From: Sphingopyxis sp. UBA6723
GTDB lineage: Bacteria > Pseudomonadota > Alphaproteobacteria > Sphingomonadales > Sphingomonadaceae
Reading direction: 5' to 3'
Assembly: GCF_002454115.1 (NCBI RefSeq)
Contig: NZ_DKIH01000010.1
Coordinates: forward strand, 243,172-307,171
Length of the DNA stretch: 64,000 bases
Of this stretch, positions 7,881 through 15,370 are shown one piece after another. The translations under genes were made by a program, and so were the position numbers. How positions within the stretch are numbered: position 1 is the first letter of the stretch; the number at the start of each line of letters is the position of its first letter. The notes beneath the pieces were generated by a model, which saw only the letters and a program-made list of their open reading frames with translations, had not been told where the DNA came from and ran no database searches.

Positions 7881-8909
7881 GTGAAGGCGTCACCGAAGAG
7901 TTTGCTGGCCGTGCTGCGCGGGGCGCGGCAAGAGCGCCCGCCCTTATGGCTGATGCGCCAAGCGGGACGCTATCTGCCCGAATATCGGGCGCTGCGGGAA
8001 ACCAAGGGTGGTTTCCTCGAGCTCTGCTACGATCCCGAAGCCGCGGCTGAGGTGACCTTGCAGCCGATCCGCCGTTTTGGGTTCGACGGATCGATCCTGT
8101 TTTCCGACATTTTGATCGTCCCCCATGCGCTCGGACAGAAATTATGGTTCGAGGCGGGCGAGGGGCCGCGGCTGGCCCCGCCGCTGGTGGACAGCGCGTT
8201 GGCATCGCTCGAAGCAGTGCCCGCGCGGCTCGATCCCATTTATGCGACGGTAGCGCGCGTCGCCGCGTCGCTGCCTGCCGAAACGACCTTCCTGGGCTTT
8301 GCCGGAAGCCCGTGGACGGTTGCGACCTATATGGTGGCGGGGCAAGGGTCGAAGGATCAGGCCGCAGCGCGGCGCATGGCGTTCGGCGATCCTGCTGCGT
8401 TTCAGGCGATCATCGATGCGATCGTCGACGTTACGGTAACTTACCTGTCGGGGCAGATCGAACATGGCGTCGAGGCGGTGCAATTGTTCGACAGCTGGGC
8501 GGGCAGCCTGAGCCCGGCGCAATTCGAACGCTGGGTGATTGCACCGAACGCGGAAATTGTCCGCCGTCTGAAGGCGATGCATCCCGACACCCCGGTGATC
8601 GGCTTTCCGAAGGGCGCCGGCGGCAAGCTGCGCGCCTATGCCGATGAGACCGGCGTTAATGCGATCGGGCTCGACGAGACGGTCGATCCCGACTGGGCCG
8701 ACCGCGTCGTGCCGCAACATCTGCCGGTGCAGGGCAATCTTGATCCGCTGGCGCTGGTTGCGGGCGGGCCCGCATTGGACGCCGCGATCGACCGTATCCT
8801 TGCAGCGTTCCCGGCGCGACCCCATATCTTCAACCTCGGCCATGGCATCGTCCCCGACACGCCGATTGCCCATGTCGAGCATCTGATCAGACGGGTTCGC
8901 GGCGGGTAA
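7881..8909 (+). CDS. hemE: Uroporphyrinogen decarboxylase
   Basis: 342 residues starting at a GTG, with GAGGGG as Shine-Dalgarno a few bases upstream. The family signature PPLWLMRQAGRYLPEYRALRE spans residues 20-40 with the substrate-binding arginines, the catalytic aspartate lies in ILFSDIL (Asp76), and GFAGSPWTVATYMVAGQGSK follows. It removes the four acetate carboxyls of uroporphyrinogen III to give coproporphyrinogen III in haem synthesis. It is the first rightward gene from the origin, one base from hemJ, so the two are cotranscribed; hemC and hemD lie 34 kb away. Confidence 0.97.
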   Translation: MKASPKSLLAVLRGARQERPPLWLMRQAGRYLPEYRALRETKGGFLELCYDPEAAAEVTLQPIRRFGFDGSILFSDILIVPHALGQKLWFEAGEGPRLAPPLVDSALASLEAVPARLDPIYATVARVAASLPAETTFLGFAGSPWTVATYMVAGQGSKDQAAARRMAFGDPAAFQAIIDAIVDVTVTYLSGQIEHGVEAVQLFDSWAGSLSPAQFERWVIAPNAEIVRRLKAMHPDTPVIGFPKGAGGKLRAYADETGVNAIGLDETVDPDWADRVVPQHLPVQGNLDPLALVAGGPALDAAIDRILAAFPARPHIFNLGHGIVPDTPIAHVEHLIRRVRGG

Positions 8910-8910
8910 C

Positions 8911-9360
8911 ATGGCAGACTGGGCAGGATTTTTGGGGGCGACGATGCTTTGGGTCAAAGCGGCGCATATCATTTTTGTGATCTTCCTGATGGCCGGCCTG
9001 TTCATGATGCCGCGCTTTTTTGTCTATCACCACCAATGTGCCGTTGGATCCGACGAGGACAAAAAGTGGCTCGATCGCGAAGACCGCTTGCGCCGGATCA
9101 TCCTGACCCCGTCGCTGACGATCGTCTGGGTGCTCGGGCTGCTGCTCGCCTTCAACGGCAATTATTGGGGTGAGACCTGGTTCATTGCAAAATTCATCCT
9201 GGTGTTTGCGCTGTCAGGCTATCACGGCTGGATGATCGGCTATTTCAAGAAGCTCCAGCAAGGCTTGCGGCCGCTCACCGAAAAGCAGCTCCGGCTGCTG
9301 AACGAAGTCCCCGGTGTCGCTGCCGCGATCATCGTCATTCTGGCGGTCGTTCGGCCCTGA
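8911..9360 (+). CDS. hemJ: Protoporphyrinogen IX oxidase HemJ
   Basis: 149 residues with four predicted membrane helices. The first helix holds WVKAAHIIFVIFLMAGLFMMPR with the conserved His19 and arginine; RIILTPSLTIVWVLGLLLAF and FILVFALSGYHGWMIGYFKK follow. HemJ oxidises protoporphyrinogen IX in the inner membrane, the penultimate haem step, in bacteria lacking HemG and HemY. Its start lies one base after the hemE stop, which supports a shared role. Confidence 0.93.
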   Translation: MADWAGFLGATMLWVKAAHIIFVIFLMAGLFMMPRFFVYHHQCAVGSDEDKKWLDREDRLRRIILTPSLTIVWVLGLLLAFNGNYWGETWFIAKFILVFALSGYHGWMIGYFKKLQQGLRPLTEKQLRLLNEVPGVAAAIIVILAVVRP

Positions 9361-9556
9361 TATCCGGTGGTCCTGGCGCAGGTCCGATTGACTTGCTCCC
9401 GCCGCGGTTATAGGGGCCGTGTCAATCCCGCCAGCCGGGCGGCGCTTCCCGAGCGCCGAAGCTATCGCAAACGGTCGTCCCACGGCCGGATAGGCACCCC
9501 AGCGGTGCAATGAAAATCGACTGCCATTTTTCCTGAAATTCACCTGGAATCCATCC

Positions 9557-10810
9557 ATGCATCTTAAAGAACTGAAAACGAAATCGCCCGCCCAGCTGGT
9601 CGAAATGGCCGAGGAACTGGGGGTCGAGGGCGCTTCGACGCTGCGCAAGCAGGATCTGATGTTCTCGATCCTCAAAGAGGTCGCCGAGGATGAAGAAATC
9701 ATCGGCTCGGGCACGATCGAAGTGCTGCCGGACTCGTTCGGTTTCCTGCGTTCGTCCGAAGCCAATTATCTCGCCGGTCCGGACGACATCTATGTCTCGC
9801 CGAACCAGGTCCGCAAACATGGCCTGCGCACCGGGGATACAGTCGAGGGCGAGATCCGCGCCCCGCGTGACGGCGAACGCTATTTCGCGCTGACCAAGCT
9901 GATCAGTGTCAATTTCGACGATCCCGATGTCGTCCGTCACCGGGTCAATTTCGACAATTTGACCCCGCTTTATCCGAACCAGAAGCTGTCGCTCGACACC
10001 GTTGATCCGACCGTCAAGGACAAGTCGGCGCGGGTGATCGACCTCGTCAGCCCGCAGGGCAAAGGCCAGCGCGCGCTGATCGTCGCGCCGCCGCGCACCG
10101 GTAAAACGGTGCTGCTGCAGAATATCGCCAAAGCGATCACCGACAATCATCCTGAGGTTTATCTGATCGTCCTGCTGGTCGATGAACGCCCCGAGGAAGT
10201 CACCGACATGCAGCGCAGCGTGAAGGGCGAGGTCGTTTCCTCGACCTTTGACGAACCCGCGACACGCCACGTCCAGGTCGCCGAAATGGTGATCGAAAAG
10301 GCCAAGCGTCTTGTCGAGCACAAAAAGGACGTCGTCATCCTGCTCGACTCGATCACCCGCCTTGGCCGTGCCTACAACACCGTCGTGCCGTCGTCGGGCA
10401 AGGTGCTGACCGGCGGTGTCGACGCCAATGCGCTCCAGCGCCCGAAGCGCTTTTTCGGCGCCGCGCGGAACATCGAAGAAGGCGGGTCGCTGTCGATCAT
10501 CGCCACCGCGCTGATCGACACCGGCAGCCGTATGGACGAAGTGATCTTCGAAGAATTCAAGGGCACCGGTAACAGCGAAATCGTCCTCGACCGCAAGGTC
10601 GCCGACAAGCGCATCTTCCCCGCGCTCGACGTCGGCAAGTCGGGCACGCGCAAGGAAGAGCTGCTTATGGAGAAGGACAAGCTCAGCAAAATGTGGGTGC
10701 TGCGCCGCATTCTCATGCAGATGGGCACCATCGATGCGATGGAGTTCCTGCTCGACAAGATCAAGGATTCGAAGACCAACGAGGACTTTTTCGATTCGAT
10801 GAACCAATAA
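9557..10810 (+). CDS. rho: Transcription termination factor Rho
   Basis: 417 residues, the usual length. An N-terminal helical domain (HLKELKTKSPAQLVEMAEELG) and the cold-shock-like RNA-binding domain (SFGFLRSSEANYLAGPDDIYV) precede the ATPase core, with Walker A PPRTGKTVLL near residue 175, the Q-loop GKVLTGGVDANALQRP and the R-loop EEFKGTGNSE. Rho is a hexameric RNA helicase that ends transcription of untranslated RNA. A 196-bp leader separates it from hemJ; a weak sigma70-like pair (TTGACT at 9388, TATAGG at 9409, 15-bp spacing) may be its promoter. Confidence 0.97.
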   Translation: MHLKELKTKSPAQLVEMAEELGVEGASTLRKQDLMFSILKEVAEDEEIIGSGTIEVLPDSFGFLRSSEANYLAGPDDIYVSPNQVRKHGLRTGDTVEGEIRAPRDGERYFALTKLISVNFDDPDVVRHRVNFDNLTPLYPNQKLSLDTVDPTVKDKSARVIDLVSPQGKGQRALIVAPPRTGKTVLLQNIAKAITDNHPEVYLIVLLVDERPEEVTDMQRSVKGEVVSSTFDEPATRHVQVAEMVIEKAKRLVEHKKDVVILLDSITRLGRAYNTVVPSSGKVLTGGVDANALQRPKRFFGAARNIEEGGSLSIIATALIDTGSRMDEVIFEEFKGTGNSEIVLDRKVADKRIFPALDVGKSGTRKEELLMEKDKLSKMWVLRRILMQMGTIDAMEFLLDKIKDSKTNEDFFDSMNQ

Positions 10811-10819
10811 CGCGGATCG

Positions 10820-11116
10820 ATGCGGCACGATCGTCAAACCCGCGCTGTTCAGGTTCGGGTCGACGAAGGGGCCGCTTTCGAACGCGCCTTGACCAAAGCG
10901 CGCCCACTGTTCGCAGCTTTACCCGGATTTTTGGGCGTGGAGGCAGGGTGCGAGCGCGAAGCAGTGGAAACTTACTTGCTGATCGTGCATTGGGACCGCA
11001 TGGAAGACCATCGCGATGGTTTTCGCTGCTCTGATCGATATGACGAGTGGTGAATACTGCTGCATTCTATTTATGACCCCGTTCCTGTCGTGCAACATGT
11101 CGGAGAGCTTGTGTGA
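10820..11116 (+). pseudogene. Antibiotic-biosynthesis-monooxygenase-like protein interrupted by an in-frame TGA
   Basis: The ATG at 10820, nine bases after rho, opens a 77-residue frame resembling small ABM-fold proteins (LPGFLGVEAGCE, TYLLIVHWDRMEDHRDGFRCSDRYDEW). It meets TGA at 11051-11053. The same frame continues as ILLHSIYDPVPVVQHVGELV and stops at 11114-11116. That continuation matches the usual family ending (W-R-A-L-L-H-x-F-Y-D-P-F-P-x-V-E-H), with the TGA where an arginine is expected, so CGA to TGA would explain it. The extended frame would overlap the terC start by four bases (GTGA), the coupling seen elsewhere in this window. It is therefore read as a recent nonsense mutation or a base error; a shortened but functional protein is less likely because the last strand of the fold would be lost. 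Confidence 0.75.
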
Positions 11117-11838
11117 TTGACCTTTTGTTGACCGCTGCCACCACGGCCGCACAGGGACTGGGTGGTCCCAGCGAGATGTGGGGCCATATCGTCAATGATT
11201 TTTCGAACATTACCGAACCCGCCGCGATGGCGGCCTTTTTGCAGGTGTTGCTGATCGACCTCGTTCTGGCGGGCGACAATGCGATCGTCGTCGGCGCGCT
11301 CGCCGCGGGCCTGCCCGCCGACCAACGCCGCAAGGTGATCATTATCGGTGTGCTGGCTGCCTTGGTGCTGCGCATTGCCTTCGCTTTGGTCGTCACCCAG
11401 CTGCTCCAGATCGTCGGGCTCATCTTCATCGGCGGCTTGCTGCTTGCCTGGGTGGCGTGGAAAATGTGGCGCGAACTGCGCGAGGGCGCGCATTCGGCCG
11501 GATCGCCGGAAGTCGCGGGCGACGAGCATTCGGGCCTGAAGCCTGCCAAGAGCTTTGCGGCGGCCGCTTGGGCGGTTGCGATCGCCGACGTGTCGATGAG
11601 CCTCGACAACGTCCTCGCAGTCGCTGGCGCGGCGCGCGACCACCCCGGGATCATGATCGTCGGCCTGATCGTTGCGGTCATCCTGATGGGCGTCGCCGCG
11701 AACATCATCGCCAAATATATCGAACGCTATCGCTGGATTGCGTACTTCGGCCTTGCGGTCATCGTCTATGTCGCGGTCAAGATGATCTACGACGGTTGGG
11801 TCGACCCGTCGGTCGGGCTCGGCACCTTGCTGGGCTAG
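11113..11838 (+). CDS. TerC family integral membrane protein
   Basis: 241 residues from a GTG start; an internal Met at residue 22 is an alternative. Several membrane helices are evident. The two TerC motifs with charged residues in helices are present: LIDLVLAGDNAIVVGALAAG and IADVSMSLDNVLAVAGAA. TerC proteins are linked to metal-ion (notably Mn2+) export or metal loading of secreted proteins and to tellurite resistance; the ion is not predictable here. Its start overlaps the restored end of the broken monooxygenase-like gene. A hairpin at 11857-11882 follows the stop. Confidence 0.9.
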   Translation: MIDLLLTAATTAAQGLGGPSEMWGHIVNDFSNITEPAAMAAFLQVLLIDLVLAGDNAIVVGALAAGLPADQRRKVIIIGVLAALVLRIAFALVVTQLLQIVGLIFIGGLLLAWVAWKMWRELREGAHSAGSPEVAGDEHSGLKPAKSFAAAAWAVAIADVSMSLDNVLAVAGAARDHPGIMIVGLIVAVILMGVAANIIAKYIERYRWIAYFGLAVIVYVAVKMIYDGWVDPSVGLGTLLG

Positions 11839-11856
11839 ACAGCATCGATATCCGAA

Positions 11857-11882
11857 GCCGACGGGTCAGATACCCCGTCGGC
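11857..11882 (+). terminator. Hairpin after terC
   Basis: GCCGACGGG (11857-11865) pairs with CCCGTCGGC (11874-11882) around an eight-base loop. No T-run follows, so it may be a Rho-assisted end or an RNA-stabilising hairpin. Confidence 0.45.
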
Positions 11883-11941
11883 GTCGGGACGATCGCGGCA
11901 TATCGGCTTGGTTTTCGCCGTCGCCGCACCATTTAGGCTCG

Positions 11942-12343
11942 ATGCCCCCACTTCATCTCACCAAGGTCGCGGTCGGTTGCGCGCATGTCGAGACGTTCGC
12001 GCGCCGGGTGGCGACGCGCGTGCGCGAGGGCGAGGTGCGCTATGCGACGCGGATGCGACCGAAGCGGATGGATGAGCTGGTTGGCGGTTACCTGCACTGG
12101 ATCATCAAGCATAGGATCGTCGCACGGCAGCAGATTTTGCGCTTCGACGATCGCAAGGATGGCCGGATCGACATCGTCTGTTCGGAGGATGTGGAGATAT
12201 TGCCGCCGCTGTCGAAGCGCGCGCATCAGGGGTGGCGCTATCTGGCCGATGAGGATGCGCCGAAAGGCATGGCCGAGCACGACGGCGTTGCCGATCTGCC
12301 ACCACATCTTTACCGCGAACTTGCTGCGTTGATGCTGATCTAG
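11942..12343 (+). CDS. DUF1489 family protein
   Basis: 133 residues, beginning MPPLHLTKVAVGCAHVETFARR and containing YATRMRPKRMDELVGGYLHWIIKHRI and QGWRYLADEDAPK, the recognisable pattern of DUF1489, a conserved alphaproteobacterial family without known function. No membrane segment or signal is seen. It faces the convergent SnoaL-like gene with a 13-bp gap. Confidence 0.85.
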   Translation: MPPLHLTKVAVGCAHVETFARRVATRVREGEVRYATRMRPKRMDELVGGYLHWIIKHRIVARQQILRFDDRKDGRIDIVCSEDVEILPPLSKRAHQGWRYLADEDAPKGMAEHDGVADLPPHLYRELAALMLI

Positions 12344-12356
12344 CGCGGCGCGAACG

Positions 12357-12764
12357 CTAGTCCTGCGCGGCCAGCATCTCGCCCATCTTTTCCCAGACCT
12401 TGTTGATCGCCTTGAGCGGACGGACCATCACCTTGAAATCGATGATCTTTCCGTCTTGGTTCCAGCGGATGATATCGACGCCATTGATGTGGATACCGTC
12501 GAGCGTCGTCGCGAATTCCAGCATTGCCTGGTCGCCGTTAATGATCTCGCGCTCGTAGCGGAAATCGTCGCCGCCGAGGACATGGCTGGCAGCATGAAGA
12601 TAGGCGAACACTTTGTCGCGGCCCGCCTGCGGCGAATGAACGACCGGCGAGTGGAACACGGCATCCTCGGCCAGCATATCACGCAGGGCCTGCGGGTCGC
12701 CGCCGCCGTCCATATAGGCGTGCCACGCCGCGACGCCTCTATGAGCAAGATCGGCAGCGCTCAT
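12357..12764 (-). CDS. SnoaL/NTF2-like family protein
   Basis: 135 residues with the NTF2-like cone-fold pattern: an N-terminal helix (LAHRGVAAWHAYMDGGGDPQALRDMLAEDAVFHSP) and alternating strands (DQAMLEFATTLDGIHINGVDIIRWNQDGKIIDFKVMVRP). Such proteins act as small isomerases or hydrolases or as binding domains; no specific activity can be assigned. Its ATG overlaps the stop of the dienelactone hydrolase gene (ATGA), so the two are made together. Confidence 0.8.
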   Translation of the reverse strand: MSAADLAHRGVAAWHAYMDGGGDPQALRDMLAEDAVFHSPVVHSPQAGRDKVFAYLHAASHVLGGDDFRYEREIINGDQAMLEFATTLDGIHINGVDIIRWNQDGKIIDFKVMVRPLKAINKVWEKMGEMLAAQD

Positions 12765-13459
12765 GCCAGATGCTCGGCGAAAAAGGCCTTGGTGCGGCCA
12801 TCGGCAAGCTGCGCGCCCGCCTCGTCGCGGCGATTGCCACTGGTGGCGGCAAAGCCATGGTCGAGCCCTTCATAGTCGTGGAGGGTGACCTTGGGATGCG
12901 GATCCAGCCCCTCGTGCATCTTCGCCTGCGCTTCGGGACCGACGAGATGGTCGGCGGTCGGGATATGCAACATCAGCGGATGTGCGATCGCATGGCTCTC
13001 GTTCAGCATCTGGTCGATCATCACGCCATAATAGCCGACCGACGCGTTCACGTCGGTGCGCGCCGCGGCCATGTATGCGAGGCGCCCGCCGAGGCAGAAG
13101 CCGACGCAGCCGACCTTGGTCGCGCCTTGGGCGTGGAGCCAGCGGATCGCCGCCTCAATATCCTTGACCCCGTCGTCGGCATCATATCGGCCGAAATAGC
13201 CGAAGGCTTCCTGCAACTCCGCCTCGACATCGGGGTCAAGCTCGACCCCGGGAGCAAAGCGCCAGAACAGGTCTGGAGCGATCGCGAGATACCCTTGCGC
13301 CGCCCATTCGTCGCATTTCTCGCGAATGCCGGCGTTCACCCCGAAAATTTCGGGAATGACGATGATCGCGTGCGAGCTGTCGGCATCGGGGCGCGCGACA
13401 TAGGCGGGGATGGCATTCGTCCCGTCGAGCGCGGGGATCGTGATGTTCGTCGCGGACAT
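12761..13459 (-). CDS. Dienelactone hydrolase family protein
   Basis: 232 residues, alpha/beta hydrolase fold. The catalytic triad of dienelactone hydrolases is visible: Cys122 in GFCLGG, Asp169 in IPTADHLVG and His200 in GLDHGFA, with Glu37 in IPEIFG. True DLH opens dienelactone in chloroaromatic degradation; many family members act on other esters, and no aromatic catabolic genes are nearby, so the substrate is open. It heads a two-gene leftward operon with the SnoaL-like gene. Confidence 0.9.
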   Translation of the reverse strand: MSATNITIPALDGTNAIPAYVARPDADSSHAIIVIPEIFGVNAGIREKCDEWAAQGYLAIAPDLFWRFAPGVELDPDVEAELQEAFGYFGRYDADDGVKDIEAAIRWLHAQGATKVGCVGFCLGGRLAYMAAARTDVNASVGYYGVMIDQMLNESHAIAHPLMLHIPTADHLVGPEAQAKMHEGLDPHPKVTLHDYEGLDHGFAATSGNRRDEAGAQLADGRTKAFFAEHLA

Positions 13460-13564
13460 GTGGGGGGTTCCTGACTCTTGCTAAATGGCGTTGAAAGCGC
13501 GAAGCTAGCGGGGCTGCGGGCGTGGCTCAAGCGGCTTACCGGTTTATCGGGGCGGAGACAGGCG

Positions 13565-13858
13565 ATGAAGTTCAATATCGAGATCGATTGCACCCCGCAG
13601 GAGGCGCGGCAGCTGTTCGGCCTGCCCGATCTGGAACCGCTGCACGATGTCTATCTCGACCGCGTCAAGGACTTGATGGCGAAGGGGATTACCCCCGACA
13701 TGGTGCAGGCGATGGTCAAGACCTGGGTGCCGATGGGCGAGAGCGGGCTGGGGTTAGTCCAGTCGCTGCTCGGCCAGTTCGGCAGCGGGCTGATGGGCGG
13801 TGCGAGCAAATCGGCCGCGACGGACGACGACAAGCCGGCGCGAGGGCGCAAGAGCTGA
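13565..13858 (+). CDS. DUF6489 family protein
   Basis: 97 residues from the ATG at 13565; an upstream start at 13478 would add a basic, unlikely extension. The sequence MKFNIEIDCTPQEARQLFGLPDLEPLHDVYLDRVKDLMAKG, a GLGLVQSLLGQF segment and a charged lysine-rich tail match DUF6489, found next to mnmE in sphingomonads. Function is unknown. Its stop overlaps the likely mnmE start region. Confidence 0.78.
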   Translation: MKFNIEIDCTPQEARQLFGLPDLEPLHDVYLDRVKDLMAKGITPDMVQAMVKTWVPMGESGLGLVQSLLGQFGSGLMGGASKSAATDDDKPARGRKS

Positions 13859-15186
13859 ATCAAGAGAGCGTCAACGACACAATTTTTGCCCTGTCGAGCG
13901 GGATGCCGCCGGCGGCGATTGCCGTCGTGCGGGTCAGCGGGCCGCAGGCGGGTGCGGCGTTGCAGGCGCTGGCCGGGCGTGTGCCTGCGGCGCGGCGGGC
14001 GACGCTGGCTGACCTCAAGACCATCGACGGAGAACCCCTCGATCGCGCCCTGATTCTGTGGTTTCCCGGACCGGCGACGGCGACGGGCGAGGATCTGGCC
14101 GAGTTGCACCTTCATGGCGGACGGGCGGTCGTGGCAGCGGTCGAAGCGGCGCTGGGGGCGCTGCCGGAATTACGTCGCGCAGAGGCGGGTGAGTTTACGC
14201 GGCGGGCGTTCCAGAACGGGCGGATCGATCTGGCGGAGGCCGAGGGGTTGGCCGACCTGCTGGCCGCGGAGACCGAGAGCCAGCGGGTGCAGGCGCTCGG
14301 TATGGCAAGCGGGCATGTGTCGCGGGCGGTGGAGGGATGGCAGGAGCGGCTGCTGACCCTGATGGCGGGGGCCGAGGCGGAGCTGAATTTTGCCGATGAA
14401 GATGATGTCGAAGTTGGCGAAGGTGTCGCGCAGCGGTTGATTGCGGGGATGGCAGCTTTGGCGGACGAGCTGGGGCAGTGGCTGGCGCGGCCGGGGGCGG
14501 AGGTGATTGCCGATGGGTTGTCGGTGGTGATCGCGGGGCCGCCCAATGCCGGGAAATCTACACTTATCAACGCGTTAGTGCAGAGGGAGCTGGCGATTGT
14601 ATCGCCGGTGGCGGGGACGACTCGCGATGTGATCGAGACGCCGTTGGCGCTGGGCGGGATTGCGATGCGCTTTTCGGATACGGCGGGACTACGCGGCGAA
14701 AGTGCCGATGCGATCGAAATGATAGGGATTGATCGCGCGAAGGCGGCGGTGGAGGCGGCGGACATATTGTTGTGGCTGGGCGCGCCGCGCGACGTGCCGA
14801 ACCATCCGCGCGCCATTCTGATCGCAGCGCAGGCCGACCGCTGGCGCGGCGACGCCGCGGCCGAAGCCGATGCGGCCCGGTGCGATCTGACCCTGTCAGC
14901 GGCGACGGGCGAGGGGATGGACCGGCTCCATCGCATGATCGTCGAAATGGCGCGGACACTGCTGCCGCGCGAGGGCGAAGCTGCACTGCGCCAGCGCCAG
15001 CGCGCGGCGCTGGCCGACGCGAAACAATGGCTGGAGGTCGAGCCGCGATCGCGCGAGGCGTCGGACCTGATTCTGCTCGCCGAACGGTTACGGTTGGCGA
15101 GCGGGGCGCTTGACCGCATTACGGGGCGTGCGGGGGTAGAAGATATGCTCGACACGCTGTTCGGTCGTTTCTGCATCGGGAAATGA
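13855..15186 (+). CDS. mnmE: tRNA modification GTPase MnmE
   Basis: About 443 residues. The N-terminal folate-binding domain begins NDTIFALSSGMPPAAIAVVRVSGPQAG; the G domain has the P-loop GPPNAGKSTLINAL and DTAGLR; the C-terminus ends FCIGK, the conserved C-x-G-K. With MnmG it installs the (carboxymethyl)aminomethyl group on wobble uridine 34 of certain tRNAs. No ATG, GTG or TTG lies in frame between the ATG at 13522, which would read through DUF6489, and the conserved start of the domain. The CTG at 13855 overlaps the DUF6489 stop (CTGA) and is the best placed non-standard start; the GTC at 13870 is where homologues would start. Coordinates use the CTG. A parS site begins right after the stop. 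Confidence 0.9.
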   Translation: MNQESVNDTIFALSSGMPPAAIAVVRVSGPQAGAALQALAGRVPAARRATLADLKTIDGEPLDRALILWFPGPATATGEDLAELHLHGGRAVVAAVEAALGALPELRRAEAGEFTRRAFQNGRIDLAEAEGLADLLAAETESQRVQALGMASGHVSRAVEGWQERLLTLMAGAEAELNFADEDDVEVGEGVAQRLIAGMAALADELGQWLARPGAEVIADGLSVVIAGPPNAGKSTLINALVQRELAIVSPVAGTTRDVIETPLALGGIAMRFSDTAGLRGESADAIEMIGIDRAKAAVEAADILLWLGAPRDVPNHPRAILIAAQADRWRGDAAAEADAARCDLTLSAATGEGMDRLHRMIVEMARTLLPREGEAALRQRQRAALADAKQWLEVEPRSREASDLILLAERLRLASGALDRITGRAGVEDMLDTLFGRFCIGK

Positions 15187-15202
15187 TGTTCCACGTGGAA
15201 CA
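15187..15202. other. parS: parS site (ParB-binding palindrome)
   Basis: TGTTCCACGTGGAACA, a perfect 16-bp palindrome matching the bacterial parS consensus. It begins at the first base after the mnmE stop codon, about 7.5 kb from the proposed origin and 3.9 kb from parB. Confidence 0.93.
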
Positions 15203-15237
15203 GCGATTCTGACGCGGGCAGGGTGTAAGCTGAATTT

Positions 15238-15309
15238 TCTCACACAAAGACACAAAGATGGCGCGTCGGCCAGCAGCCGAACGCGCCATCTTTGTGTCTT
15301 TGTGTGAGA
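15238..15309. repeat. Perfect 29-bp inverted repeat between mnmE and mnmG
   Basis: The arms at 15238-15266 and 15281-15309 are perfect reverse complements around a 14-base spacer that can itself pair CGGC with GCCG. The arms contain CACAAAGACACAAAG. Related sequence occurs at 17263-17283 and in the 17531 repeat. It could fold into a very stable hairpin separating mnmE from mnmG, or be a dispersed REP-like element. Confidence 0.9.
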
Positions 15310-15370
15310 TTTTGATCGCGCGGCTCGCGGTGGATTTCATCAGCGCTTTCGGCTATGCGCCGACACAATC

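Noticed and set aside
9422..10837. A 471-codon minus-strand frame opposite rho
   Set aside because: Antisense shadow; rho is unambiguous.
11051..11053. Selenocysteine at the TGA of the monooxygenase-like gene
   Set aside because: The family has arginine here, no selenocysteine role is known, and no obvious hairpin follows; nonsense mutation or base error is simpler.
13522..13854. ATG at 13522 as the start of mnmE
   Set aside because: It would add 111 residues read in another frame of the DUF6489 gene, with no similarity to MnmE.
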